This document shows, one piece after another, positions 18,075 through 27,037 of a stretch of DNA of 64,000 nt. The notes under the pieces were generated by a model that did not search any database, was not told the origin of the DNA, and saw only the letters and a list, made by a program, of their open reading frames with translations. Each line of letters begins with the position of its first letter. Positions within the stretch are counted from its first letter, which is position 1. The stretch spans positions 718,001 through 782,000 of the forward strand of contig NZ_CP077311.1 of assembly GCF_019048265.1 (NCBI RefSeq). The letters run 5' to 3'. A program made the position numbers and the translations under genes. Source of the DNA: Aeromonas sp. FDAARGOS 1405 (lineage in GTDB: Bacteria; Pseudomonadota; Gammaproteobacteria; Enterobacterales; Aeromonadaceae).

Positions 18075-18308
18075 TTGCTTACCTCTAACGAAAGACGCTT
18101 CTGCCCAAGCTGTCAGTGCGAAACCAGCCATGTCGTGGTGCTGGTCGACAAATCTTTTGGCCAGCAGCCGACACCGGAGCAAAAGCGCAAAGCCTTTATC
18201 AAGGATTTCATTACCGGTTGGGCTGCGGGCCCCTTTCTGGCCAACATGGATCGCTTTGAACGACATGCCATCTGCGAACATTGTGGAAATAAAGTCATTG
18301 ATGAATGA
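18075..18308 (+). CDS. Small zinc-ribbon-like protein (77 aa), TTG start
   Basis: I do not recognise a named family. Two CxxC pairs, FCPSCQC near residue 10 and ICEHCGNKV near residue 70, would form a zinc ribbon enclosing a basic middle segment. An AAGGAG site lies 7 bases before TTG at 18075, which is the only sensible start. The gene stands alone between the reductase and the pga operon. The zinc knuckle suggests nucleic acid or protein binding, but there is no direct evidence. Confidence 0.65.
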   Translation: MLTSNERRFCPSCQCETSHVVVLVDKSFGQQPTPEQKRKAFIKDFITGWAAGPFLANMDRFERHAICEHCGNKVIDE

Positions 18309-18454
18309 CAGAGCAGGTGCAAAACGGAAAACAGCAGAAAACGGCCCTGCCGTGAGTGACACCGCAGTGGGACACCCGCGCAGGAGAAATGCATTGCCCT
18401 TAAAGCAGCAAGCGATCATTTTTACAGCATGAGGGGTCGGCTGGCCGCTCATGC

Positions 18455-18769
18455 TCACGGTGCTTTCGAGGCCGTGCGCTTGCCCATCAGTCGGTGCAGC
18501 AGTTTGTTGTATTTGGCCCAGGAGTGGATCAGCAGGAAGATACCAAACAGCAGGACCAGAAACAGTTGTCCCACCTCGGCAGCATCGAGTGAGCCAATAA
18601 AGCTCTCGTTCTCATCCGTCTCCAGATAGTTGAGCCAGGGTTGCAATGCCAGAAACAGCCACCCCCCCCAGGTCACCAACAGGATCAGCAGATCTCGTAG
18701 TCGGTACTTCCAGCTACGCCGGGTGCCGTTGCTGATGATCATCTCTTTCGCCAGCTTATGTTTTGTCAC
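18455..18769 (-). CDS. pgaD: Poly-beta-1,6-GlcNAc synthase accessory subunit PgaD
   Basis: Small inner-membrane partner of the PNAG synthase PgaC, needed for polymerisation and, in E. coli, for binding cyclic di-GMP jointly with PgaC. The 104-residue protein has two hydrophobic helices (LLILLVTWGGWLFLALQPW and LFLVLLFGIFLLIHSW), the hallmark of PgaD. The start is taken as GTG at 18769 with a GGGGAG site, overlapping the pgaC end by 14 bp; the longer frame from 18817 lacks a site. PgaD sequences diverge strongly, so the call depends on topology and on position as fourth gene of pgaABCD. Confidence 0.85.
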   Translation of the reverse strand: MTKHKLAKEMIISNGTRRSWKYRLRDLLILLVTWGGWLFLALQPWLNYLETDENESFIGSLDAAEVGQLFLVLLFGIFLLIHSWAKYNKLLHRLMGKRTASKAP

Positions 18770-20006
18770 GGAACGACTCTCCCCTATCAGGACTTTCCCA
18801 CACGGCCAGCTGGCCACGACGACGCAGGATCGCCCTAGGCACGGCTACTACCACGGTCACCAGATTGAGCAGCCAGTAGATGAGCGGATACCAGACGCAC
18901 CAGATAAAGCTGCGAGCCATGCTCTTGTCATAGTGGTTATCGATAAAGATGCTGACCCCGAACTGCAGCAGACAAATCGCGGTCATCATCACCCCGGTCC
19001 ACTGGAACAGGTGACCCACCGCCAGCCCGCTCAGGTCCGGCTCAATGAGCCAGACCAGCGCAAGCAGCAACATGCTGTAGCACCAGGCAACGCTGGAGAG
19101 ATACTCCAGCAGCAGCAACCAGAAGCGGCGGTTGCGCCAGCGCATCGCCTGCAAGCCGTAGCGCAGAAACACCTCGGCGCCCCCCTGTGCCCAGCGCAAC
19201 CGCTGCTTGTAGAGACCGCGTACCGTCTCCGGCATCAGCACCCAGCAGAGCGCCTGCGGTTGGTAGTGAATGAGCCAGCCGGCCAGCTGCAGCTTCCAGC
19301 TGATGTCGATGTCCTCGGTCACCATGTCATTGCTCCAGCCACCGACCGCCTCGACCGCCTGCTTGCGAAAGGCCACCACCACTCCGGAGACGGTGAAGAC
19401 GGTGCCGTAGATCCGCTGGGCCCGCTTGATGAGGCCGATGATGGAGCTGAACTCGCCGGTCTGGATCTTGCCGATGATGGTGGAGCGGGTGCGCACCCGC
19501 GGGTTGCCGGTGACCGCCCCGACCCTCGGGCTCTCGATGAAGTGCTTCACCATCCAGCGCACCGCGTCATAGTCGAGCACCGCATCGCCGTCGATGCCGA
19601 CCAGGATCTCCCCGCTGGCCACGGCCAGCCCGTTGTTGAGCGCCATCGCCTTGCCCTGGTTGTGCTGGTGGAGCACGGTCAGGCGCGGATCCTGCTGCGC
19701 CAGCCGATCCAGCCGCGCACCTGTGTCATCCTTGCTGCCATCGTTGATGGCCAGCACCTCGAAATCGGGATAACGCTGACGCAGCAAGTGACCGATGGTC
19801 TCCTCGACATTGGCCCCCTCGTTGTAGCAAGGCACCATCAGGGTCACCCTGGGGTAATAGGGAAGTACCAATCCACGTTTTGCCAGCGCGATATCACGCC
19901 GCTCCCACTGGAAGTAGTAATAGAGACCGCCACAGACCCACACCATTGCCATCAGACTGGGATAAGCCAGAGTAAAGATGGCTATCCCTTCGAGAAAATC
20001 CTTCAC
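18756..20006 (-). CDS. pgaC: Poly-beta-1,6-N-acetylglucosamine synthase PgaC
   Basis: Family 2 glycosyltransferase in the inner membrane that polymerises UDP-GlcNAc into poly-beta-1,6-GlcNAc. It has 416 residues: an N-terminal helix, the catalytic domain (about 50-290) and several C-terminal helices. Processive-synthase motifs are visible: VPCYNEG, INDGSKDDT, GIDGDAVLD (DxD), VTEDIDISWKL and the QRLRW motif in KQRLRWAQGG. It overlaps pgaB by 4 bp and pgaD by 14 bp, so translation is coupled. Allosteric stimulation by cyclic di-GMP with PgaD is known for E. coli and is inferred here. Confidence 0.94.
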   Translation of the reverse strand: MKDFLEGIAIFTLAYPSLMAMVWVCGGLYYYFQWERRDIALAKRGLVLPYYPRVTLMVPCYNEGANVEETIGHLLRQRYPDFEVLAINDGSKDDTGARLDRLAQQDPRLTVLHQHNQGKAMALNNGLAVASGEILVGIDGDAVLDYDAVRWMVKHFIESPRVGAVTGNPRVRTRSTIIGKIQTGEFSSIIGLIKRAQRIYGTVFTVSGVVVAFRKQAVEAVGGWSNDMVTEDIDISWKLQLAGWLIHYQPQALCWVLMPETVRGLYKQRLRWAQGGAEVFLRYGLQAMRWRNRRFWLLLLEYLSSVAWCYSMLLLALVWLIEPDLSGLAVGHLFQWTGVMMTAICLLQFGVSIFIDNHYDKSMARSFIWCVWYPLIYWLLNLVTVVVAVPRAILRRRGQLAVWESPDRGESFRDKT

Positions 20007-21961
20007 CGCATCGCCTCCCCGTGGGTGGCTTTAGCGGCACTGACTGCGACCGGCGTTGCCGGCAGCTGGGCCGGCTGAGGCTGGGTCTGCACCGAGAAGA
20101 CCGGTTTGAGCACGGCCGGATCCGGCTGGTTGTTGTGGAAATCATCCGGGTAGTAGCCAAAGTTGGTCACCCCCTTGCGCTGGATGATCTGCATCCAGCG
20201 CGCCAGCTCGGCATCGGGAATGGGCTGGTCGGTACGCCAGTTGCGGCTCTGCAGCTCGAACACCAGCCGATTGGCCGGTACCTGTGCCAGTGAATCTTCC
20301 GCCAGCCTGGCCAGCCACTCATCAGGATTATCTGCCTGCTCCATGTACGGCATGGCCATCACTGCGGTGTAGTCATAGGCCTTGGCAAACGCCGCCATGC
20401 TCTGGGCGAACCACTGCTGGGATTGCGGCTCGGTCACCAACGCCGCATAGATGTTGCGGGCGGTCTTGAGGCCGTCGGCTCCCCCCTGCCGGTAACGGGC
20501 TGCTGCATCGCGCAGCGCCATGGTGAACTCGATAAGCAGATCGGTCTTCTGCTCCCCTTGCGCCTGTAGCGCATCCGGAGTGCGCGCCAGCGGCATCGGC
20601 CCCTCGTAGTCGCTGAGGAAGGCATCGTCATGGAACAGCAGACCGTCGAACTTGGTGTAAAAACCGAGATCCTCGTAGATATCCAGCAGCAGCTGACGGC
20701 TGGCAGGATCCCATGGCGACAGGCGCAGATACTGCCCCTTGGCCGGAGCACCGGTACGGCTGTCGGTGACATAGGCATGGTTCGGCCCCATGTCGTAGGC
20801 CATCACCGGCATCCAGGCGAACACCTTGACCCCGGCACGGGTCTTGAGCTGCCAGGCCACCCGGTTGAAGAGATCCGCCTTGACCGGCATATGGCGGTTG
20901 GGGAAGTAGAGCGCCTCCGCCACCCCGTCACCGTTGTCATCGGCATAGGCCTGCAGATAGACGGTGGTGATGCCGTAACCCTTGATCCGGTCCAGCAGCA
21001 TATCGATGTTCTTGTTCATCTGCTGCGGGTCCTTGTCGTAGACATAGTCGAGATCCACATGCACCAAGCGCTCCACCTGCCGCTCCCAGGTATTGCCCCC
21101 CATGATCTCGTCCAGAGTTTCGAGGCTGGTGTCCTCCTCCAGCAGGTAGCGGCGTACCGTGTTGCCAGAGTCACTCAGCTTGTTGAGCCCTTCCGCCAGC
21201 GTGAAGGTGTAGGGCATCCCGGCGGCCCCCGCCAGTTCCAGCGCAGCCTGGTTGAAGGCGCCGTAGGGCCAGACCAGGATCCGTGGTGCCCGACCGGTCT
21301 GCTCCCTGAGCTGATGGGCCGATGCGTCGAAATCAGCCTTAATCCGCGCCCGATAGTCGGCCATGCTCTCGTAGCCACGCTGGCTCCAGCCTGCGGTTGT
21401 GACCGCCGGCTGCACGTTGCCCTGCGGGTTGGCGAGTAGCCCGTAGTGGGAGGTGAAGGTGTGGGAGGCCAACTCCACCAACCCGGAGTCCTGCATCTCG
21501 CGGATCTGCGGCCAGCTCACGAAGTAGCTGCGTGGCAGCTTGTCATTGCCGTACGGGACCATCTGGTCATCGGCTACGTCCAGCCAGCTGCCCACCAGCG
21601 CAAAGACCGCCGGGTAGTTGTAGAGCTTGAGCAACGGATAGACCAGCCGGTAGAAGCTCTCATAGCCATCGTCGAAACTGAGCAGGATCGCCTTCTCTGG
21701 CAGTGGTGCTTTACCCGCTTTGGCATCCAGGATCTGCTGGAAGCTGACCGGGTGATAGCCCTGCTGTTTGATCCAGTTGAAGTGGCGGATCAGGGTGTCG
21801 CGCCGGATGGTCTGGGGGTAAAGCTTGAGATTAGGGGTCAATTTCAGGTCGACGATATCGTGGTAGCAGAGCACCACATAGTCATCGGGGTGCCGAGCCG
21901 CCTGTGTCAGCGAAGGCAACAGTGCAAGCAGCAAAACAAAAGAAGCAAGCCAGCGTCTCAT
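20003..21961 (-). CDS. pgaB: Poly-GlcNAc N-deacetylase PgaB
   Basis: Periplasmic enzyme that partly deacetylates PNAG before export. Of 652 residues, 1-21 form a signal peptide. The NodB-type deacetylase domain (about 25-290) shows YHDIVD, SFDDGYESFY and ASHTFTSHYGL. The C-terminal glycoside-hydrolase-like domain (about 300-630) carries WMPVMAYDMG and the DGLLFHDDAFLSDYE stretch typical of the PgaB hexosaminidase domain. E. coli PgaB is a lipoprotein; here I see no lipobox cysteine at the cleavage site (LPSLTQAARH), so it may be soluble. The ATG at 21961 overlaps the pgaA stop by one base (TGATG) with GGAG 9 bases upstream; an ATG at 21976 is an alternative. Confidence 0.93.
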   Translation of the reverse strand: MRRWLASFVLLLALLPSLTQAARHPDDYVVLCYHDIVDLKLTPNLKLYPQTIRRDTLIRHFNWIKQQGYHPVSFQQILDAKAGKAPLPEKAILLSFDDGYESFYRLVYPLLKLYNYPAVFALVGSWLDVADDQMVPYGNDKLPRSYFVSWPQIREMQDSGLVELASHTFTSHYGLLANPQGNVQPAVTTAGWSQRGYESMADYRARIKADFDASAHQLREQTGRAPRILVWPYGAFNQAALELAGAAGMPYTFTLAEGLNKLSDSGNTVRRYLLEEDTSLETLDEIMGGNTWERQVERLVHVDLDYVYDKDPQQMNKNIDMLLDRIKGYGITTVYLQAYADDNGDGVAEALYFPNRHMPVKADLFNRVAWQLKTRAGVKVFAWMPVMAYDMGPNHAYVTDSRTGAPAKGQYLRLSPWDPASRQLLLDIYEDLGFYTKFDGLLFHDDAFLSDYEGPMPLARTPDALQAQGEQKTDLLIEFTMALRDAAARYRQGGADGLKTARNIYAALVTEPQSQQWFAQSMAAFAKAYDYTAVMAMPYMEQADNPDEWLARLAEDSLAQVPANRLVFELQSRNWRTDQPIPDAELARWMQIIQRKGVTNFGYYPDDFHNNQPDPAVLKPVFSVQTQPQPAQLPATPVAVSAAKATHGEAMR

Positions 21962-24345
21962 CACATGAAACTCCATTGCAGATTGGCGAAGATGAAATTT
22001 CCGAACTCCGGGTTACCGTCATAAATGGCCTGACGGCGGCCCAGGCCATAACCCAGGCTGAGGGCGGGAGAGAGGATCCAGTCGTGGCGGTAGCTGAGCT
22101 GCCACCCCTGATCGCTGCCATAGCCCTGCTGCCAATAGTGGTTGCCACTCATGATCAGGCTCTGCAGCAGGAAGCGACGCCCATCCAGCGGCAGCCGATA
22201 GCGCCCCGCCAGCTCCAGCTCCAGATTGCGATCCTGCAGGGGGTTGAAGTAGTCGACGTCTACCACCTCGTTGCGAGAAGTGGCCCCGCGCAAGGTGGTA
22301 TCGAACCACCAGCGATCACGACGCCAGAGATCCTGACGCAGCCAGCCGGAGACACTCAGCCGCCGGTTGCCATCGCTGATATCCATCCGTTCCAACCGCA
22401 GCGCCCCTTCGCGGGTCTCGTCCTGACGCCACCCCAGATCAAGCTGGTATTGATCGGCGTAGTTGCCGCGCGCCAATGCCCGCAGCGGGGTGTCGGCACT
22501 GTTGAGGTTGATGGCTGTGCCCAACGTCCAGCGCTCGTCCAGCCGCCAGTCGATGCGACTCCACAGATAGCCTTTGTGGTTGAGCTCGCTGCCCGTGCCC
22601 CCCTCCAGCGTCAGTTGCAGCGGGTAGAAAAAGATCTCGGCCCCCAGCCCGGTATAGGCGGCACGTTCGGGCTGCAGATCGAACTCGCCAAAGCTACCCT
22701 GACGACGGACAAACAGCCGATCGCCACCATCAGTGCGAGCGCTGTAAAGGCGGCTGTCGTAGCTCCAGTCACGGCTGGCCTGTACCGAGCCCCCTTCATT
22801 GCGACCATGGGTCAGGTCGGTGACAAACTGCGGGGCCTGTTCCAGGGTCAGCCGCTGCTGCAACTCCTGACGATCGCGGGTCAGGTTGCCAAGGGCACGC
22901 ACGGCCTGCGGCGTGCCCTGCCAGTCGCCCCTGTCGAGCCGGGCGTTGAGGCGACCGGGCTCGGCCAGCACAGCACGTTCGGCTGGCAGCCAGCGCACCG
23001 CCTGTTCATAGGCCTGCTCGGCCTCGTCGGAATGACCCCGCCAGCGCCGAATATCCCCCAGTTGCAGCCAGAGCCAGGGGTTGGCTGGCGCGGTTTGCAA
23101 CCACACTTCCAGCTGTTTCTCTGCTGCACCCGCCTCACCACGCCAGGCCTGCAGCAGGGTTTTCAGCTGCAATACCTTTTCGTAGTCGTCGTTGGCCATG
23201 CGCATGTTGCCGGTGAAATCCCAGCGAGTCGGCGGCTCCTGCCAACCAGCCAACAGCACCTGCGCCGCGCCATAACGTTCGCCATCCGAATAGGCGTAGA
23301 AGCGCTTCTCCAGCAGCCGCTTGTCGTTGGCTCGCGCCGGGGTCGCCAGTTGTTGGTAAATCACGGAGGCCTCATCCACCCGTCCCAACCCGGCCAGCGC
23401 ATCGGCGCGCGCCTCCAGCACATAGTCAGGCAATGGCCCCTCGGCCTGCAGCGCGGCGGACTCCTGCTCGGCCCGGAAAAAATCGCCCAGGGCCACCAGC
23501 GTCACCACTACATCGCGGCGAACACTGGTGTAGAGCACATGATCGTGTGGCGCACGTGCCAGGATCCTGTCCTGCAGCGCCAGCGTACGGGTAAGGGAGC
23601 GACGGGCCAGCGCCGGATCCTCGGTCTGGGCCGAGACCCGCAGTAGATTGACCGCCTGGTAGTAGTCGAGCCAGAGCCGGTCGACCGGTTTGAACAATTC
23701 GGGATAACGGCCCATCAACTCCGCAGCGGCAGGACCCGCCCCCAGACTCACGGCTACCCGATAAAGTGCCAATACCTGCTCGTGATTATCCGGTTCCAGC
23801 TCCAGCCACTGCTGGCGAGCCAGCAGCTCGCCCATGGGATCTTCACTCTGACGGGCGGCATAGATACGGGCATCAAGGATCGCCTGATCGCGGCCAAAAC
23901 GTGCTTCATAGTCAGCCGCTGCGCGGCGGGCCAGCTCGCGGTTTCCCTGATCGCTGGCGGTGAGAAACAGTCCGAGCCAACCATTGCGGTTGGCAGGATC
24001 ACGCCCCTGCAGGATGCGGTAATAGCTGATCGCCTCGGAATAACGCTTCTCGTCACGGGCGGCACGGGCCACCCCTTCCAGCGTGATGTTGCTGATGGGA
24101 CTGAACTCGCACGGCTCGCAGGCGGCCAGCGCCCCCTTGCGGTCGCCACGCCACAACTGCACGGCTATCAAGTCATCAAGCACTTTGCCATCACCACTCT
24201 GCCGATAGAGGGCATCCAGCCCATACGCCGCACCATCCAGCTCCCCGGCTCGGGCCTTGAGCACCCAGGCTTCGCGAGCCCTGTCTATCTCACTGGCGCA
24301 CACCAGCAGGGGTAACAGCGCCAACATCAAAAAGATGCGATTCAT
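21961..24345 (-). CDS. pgaA: Poly-GlcNAc export porin PgaA
   Basis: Outer-membrane secretin-like porin that exports deacetylated PNAG. It has about 794 residues: a signal peptide (MNRIFLMLALLPLLVCA), a periplasmic TPR superhelix (about 30-510, many alpha-helical repeats such as NPWLWLQLGDIRRWRGHSDEA), and a C-terminal beta-barrel (about 520-794) ending in FIFANLQWSFM with a terminal hydrophobic residue. It is the first gene of pgaABCD. The start is uncertain: ATG codons at 24363, 24354 and 24345 are in frame; 24345 best fits the signal peptide, while 24354 has a G-rich site. A long upstream region with several GGA triplets may be a CsrA-regulated leader. Confidence 0.92.
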   Translation of the reverse strand: MNRIFLMLALLPLLVCASEIDRAREAWVLKARAGELDGAAYGLDALYRQSGDGKVLDDLIAVQLWRGDRKGALAACEPCEFSPISNITLEGVARAARDEKRYSEAISYYRILQGRDPANRNGWLGLFLTASDQGNRELARRAAADYEARFGRDQAILDARIYAARQSEDPMGELLARQQWLELEPDNHEQVLALYRVAVSLGAGPAAAELMGRYPELFKPVDRLWLDYYQAVNLLRVSAQTEDPALARRSLTRTLALQDRILARAPHDHVLYTSVRRDVVVTLVALGDFFRAEQESAALQAEGPLPDYVLEARADALAGLGRVDEASVIYQQLATPARANDKRLLEKRFYAYSDGERYGAAQVLLAGWQEPPTRWDFTGNMRMANDDYEKVLQLKTLLQAWRGEAGAAEKQLEVWLQTAPANPWLWLQLGDIRRWRGHSDEAEQAYEQAVRWLPAERAVLAEPGRLNARLDRGDWQGTPQAVRALGNLTRDRQELQQRLTLEQAPQFVTDLTHGRNEGGSVQASRDWSYDSRLYSARTDGGDRLFVRRQGSFGEFDLQPERAAYTGLGAEIFFYPLQLTLEGGTGSELNHKGYLWSRIDWRLDERWTLGTAINLNSADTPLRALARGNYADQYQLDLGWRQDETREGALRLERMDISDGNRRLSVSGWLRQDLWRRDRWWFDTTLRGATSRNEVVDVDYFNPLQDRNLELELAGRYRLPLDGRRFLLQSLIMSGNHYWQQGYGSDQGWQLSYRHDWILSPALSLGYGLGRRQAIYDGNPEFGNFIFANLQWSFM

Positions 24346-24363
24346 TCGCAACATACCACCCAT

Positions 24364-24880
24364 AACAAACGCTGGTCATATCGTCCCTGCACGGCCATAC
24401 GGATATCCACACCCGTCCGCTCCTGCTGGATAACAAGAGAACTTCCTGAAGTGTGTGCTGATTTCGAGGGTGAAAGGCGGGCATGAACAGGCCAGCACCT
24501 TTCCTATGTGCGGCCCAGCCATCTCGGGGGGAAGAGATCTGAAGCTTTCCGAACCCGACTCACATCGGGGGTGGCAAGGGAGGCGATTTTGCAGTTGTGG
24601 ACAATTTAGTCAACCCGATAAGATGAGAATAGATATCAAATAGGTGAGTGGAACAATCTTTATGCACAAAGATGACCACAAAAAACACTATTAACAAAAA
24701 GATGAAAAGAGCGGGGCTCAAGGAGTCCACTATCTTGTAGCCTGCAATTCATATTCATGTTCATACGAATACATATTTGATGGATAAAATATGGTTTCAA
24801 TCGACAAAGCGACAATTTATGTCGCGAACTTCCCCATAAAACGATAGCGCCTACCACGCTTGCGACAATAAACAGCCATA
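24364..24880. other. Intergenic region upstream of pgaA, no gene seen
   Basis: About 520 bp without a supported gene. The half next to pgaA is GC-rich and, read as its leader on the minus strand, contains several GGA triplets (in AGGAAAGG, CAGGAAGT, CAGGAGCGGAC, TGGATAT and GGGACG), the core of CsrA sites. The half from about 24600 to 24840 is AT-rich and probably holds the pga promoter. Short frames here have no ribosome-binding sites or recognisable products. Confidence 0.5.
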
Positions 24881-24915
24881 CACAGCACTGCTCCCGCCCT
24901 CGATGCGGGAGCTGT
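24881..24915 (-). terminator. Hairpin downstream of the M3 oligopeptidase gene
   Basis: Seven-bp perfect stem CTCCCGC (24891-24897) / GCGGGAG (24905-24911), extended by ACAG / CTGT across a bulge. It lies about 25 bp after the stop of the minus-strand peptidase gene. There is no clear U-tract, so it may be a weak or assisted terminator. Confidence 0.5.
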
Positions 24916-24935
24916 GTATATTACGCGACAGGCGC

Positions 24936-26765
24936 TTATTGGTAATGGTTGACGATCCATGCCTCGAAGTCGGCCAACATGCGAGTTTCCGACTCGCTGT
25001 TGTCGGCGATAAGCTCTGCGCCGTGGACCACCCGGATATGGGCATCGAGCGGGGTGCCCTCACCAGCCGCAGGGCGTTGCTGGGCCGCGGCCATGCAGGC
25101 TTGCGCCTGTTGCCACGCTTCAGCAGCACTCATGTTGCATGCCTCGGCCAGCGGTACCGCGCTGAACCCCTCGCCGGTCAGACTGCGCAACGTCTCATCG
25201 TGAGTCATGCCGTTGCCCGGTCCCCAGTAATGGGCGGCCAGATCCGGTCCGATACGCGGGTTGTCAGTGAGGTAGCCATCACGCTTGAGGAAGTAAGCAC
25301 GGGTCTGCTCCACTGCCATCAGTGCCAACAGGTATCCGTGATAGGCACAGGCCGACTCCTGATTCAGGAGGTGCGGGATGGCCAGCAACGGGCGCGGGCT
25401 CGCCACCCCGACAATCTTGCGCTCCCACTGGCGGGCCAGCGCCAGCACGGCATCCGTAGTTCGTTCGGCATCATCCATGGCGTAGAGATCCCGCTCGAAG
25501 TAGGCCACCAGCGCAATCTGGCGCTCGTTGAAAGCGCGAAACGGCTGGCGTGCAGCGATCATCTCCTTGATAAGCGCGTCGGGGATCGCCTCTCCCTCAG
25601 TATTTCTGGCGTAACGTTTCAGCCAGTCGGCATCGTCCAGCAGGCTGTCGCAGAACATCGACTGGGTCTCGGCATAGGCCATGGAAGTGGGCGAAAACTC
25701 CTGTGAGAAGCAGGGCGCGTTGCCGGTGACATTGGCAAAGTGCGCGGCGTGGCCCCCCTCGTGGAACAGGGTGTTGAGGCCGCTCCAGCCGCTGCCCACC
25801 TGCGCCGGATCAGCCAGGCTGGTGAAGTTGACCACCGCCGGCACCCACTCCCCCTGCTGGAAGAAGCTCGGCACCGGGCCGTGGCAGAAGCCGTTCTCGT
25901 ATTTCCCCTCCCGGGTCAACAAATCCAGCGTCAGGGTCGCCCCACGATACTGGATGCCGAGACGACGGAAGCTCTCGACCCAATCCTTCAGCGCCCGCGA
26001 GAAGGGCACATAAGGATCGAGCTGGCGGGTTACATCACCACTGATGGCGTAGCGCAGGTTATGGGGCAGCAGGGCCGCCTCCCCCTTGGCCGCTTTCAGC
26101 TCGGCAAGGCTTTTCTGCAGCCGGGCGTCGGTGCGAGCAATAAAGTCATCGAGGATGACGAACAGCTGATCCGGGCTCATCTGTTCGTTCTTGCGCACCT
26201 TGTAGTCGAAGTAATTGCGATAGCCCATGGCGCGGGCAAAGCGGTTACGGATCGCCACTACCTCGAGAAAACCGTTGCTGACCACCCACTGCTCCAGGGT
26301 GTAGAACATGGCGAGTGCGCTTTGGCGCACAGCCTCGCTCGGGCTGGCTGCAAGGGAGGTGCTGGCGGCGGGCAGGCTACCCGCGACCCGTTGGCCCTGC
26401 TCATCCAGCAGTGTCAGTTTCAGCTCGCGGCGGCGGGCAAACAGCTCAGCTTCGGCGGCCACCAGCTCATCCATCAGGGCGGCAGCGGTGGGATCTTCAA
26501 TCACATTGCACTCGAAGAAGGCGAGCCAGCCCCGCAGGCCGCGTTTGAGATCATCCTCTTCGGCCTGCGCCAGCATCTCCCGCAATTCGGGCAGACGGGC
26601 AGGATTGGCACAAAAAGCCTTGTAGGCTTGCTCGGCCGCGGTAAAACCGGCCTGATCGTCGCTGGTGCCCATATAAGTGGACCAGAAAAGATCCTCTTTG
26701 CACCTGTGTACCTGCAGATAATCGGCGTTGAGTTGGTTGAAGTAATTCCTGGCAATGGAACTCAT
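24936..26765 (-). CDS. M3 family oligoendopeptidase
   Basis: Cytoplasmic zinc metallopeptidase of 609 residues that cleaves oligopeptides. The HEXXH zinc motif is visible in NTLFHEGGHAAHFA (about residue 340), followed by SMAYAETQSMFCDSLL, which holds the third ligand and the conserved tyrosine region. The rest is helical as in thimet/PepF-like enzymes; no signal peptide is present. A GAGGGA site precedes the ATG at 26765. The gene is divergent from a chemoreceptor and ends in a hairpin, so it is monocistronic. It is distinct from the dipeptidyl carboxypeptidase Dcp and oligopeptidase A, which are longer. Confidence 0.87.
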   Translation of the reverse strand: MSSIARNYFNQLNADYLQVHRCKEDLFWSTYMGTSDDQAGFTAAEQAYKAFCANPARLPELREMLAQAEEDDLKRGLRGWLAFFECNVIEDPTAAALMDELVAAEAELFARRRELKLTLLDEQGQRVAGSLPAASTSLAASPSEAVRQSALAMFYTLEQWVVSNGFLEVVAIRNRFARAMGYRNYFDYKVRKNEQMSPDQLFVILDDFIARTDARLQKSLAELKAAKGEAALLPHNLRYAISGDVTRQLDPYVPFSRALKDWVESFRRLGIQYRGATLTLDLLTREGKYENGFCHGPVPSFFQQGEWVPAVVNFTSLADPAQVGSGWSGLNTLFHEGGHAAHFANVTGNAPCFSQEFSPTSMAYAETQSMFCDSLLDDADWLKRYARNTEGEAIPDALIKEMIAARQPFRAFNERQIALVAYFERDLYAMDDAERTTDAVLALARQWERKIVGVASPRPLLAIPHLLNQESACAYHGYLLALMAVEQTRAYFLKRDGYLTDNPRIGPDLAAHYWGPGNGMTHDETLRSLTGEGFSAVPLAEACNMSAAEAWQQAQACMAAAQQRPAAGEGTPLDAHIRVVHGAELIADNSESETRMLADFEAWIVNHYQ

Positions 26766-27037
26766 AAATTCCCTCTTGTGATGGGGTCACCCGCAGCGGG
26801 GCCCACTCCTTTTTTTAGTGAAATGCCAAATGATTCACACTCTTTGGCAAAAATTGCGCAGGGATGCGCATGAACACGCTACCAAAAAATGGGGAGCGCT
26901 GTCTGCTGGCTATACTGTTGTTCAAACGCTCATCAGAAACGGTCGGCAAACGGCTGAAAGTAAATGAGTTGTTAACTTTGACGAACTGGCTGCAGCGGTA
27001 CAGAGCCACCATAAAACGGGATAACGAGGGTTTAATC

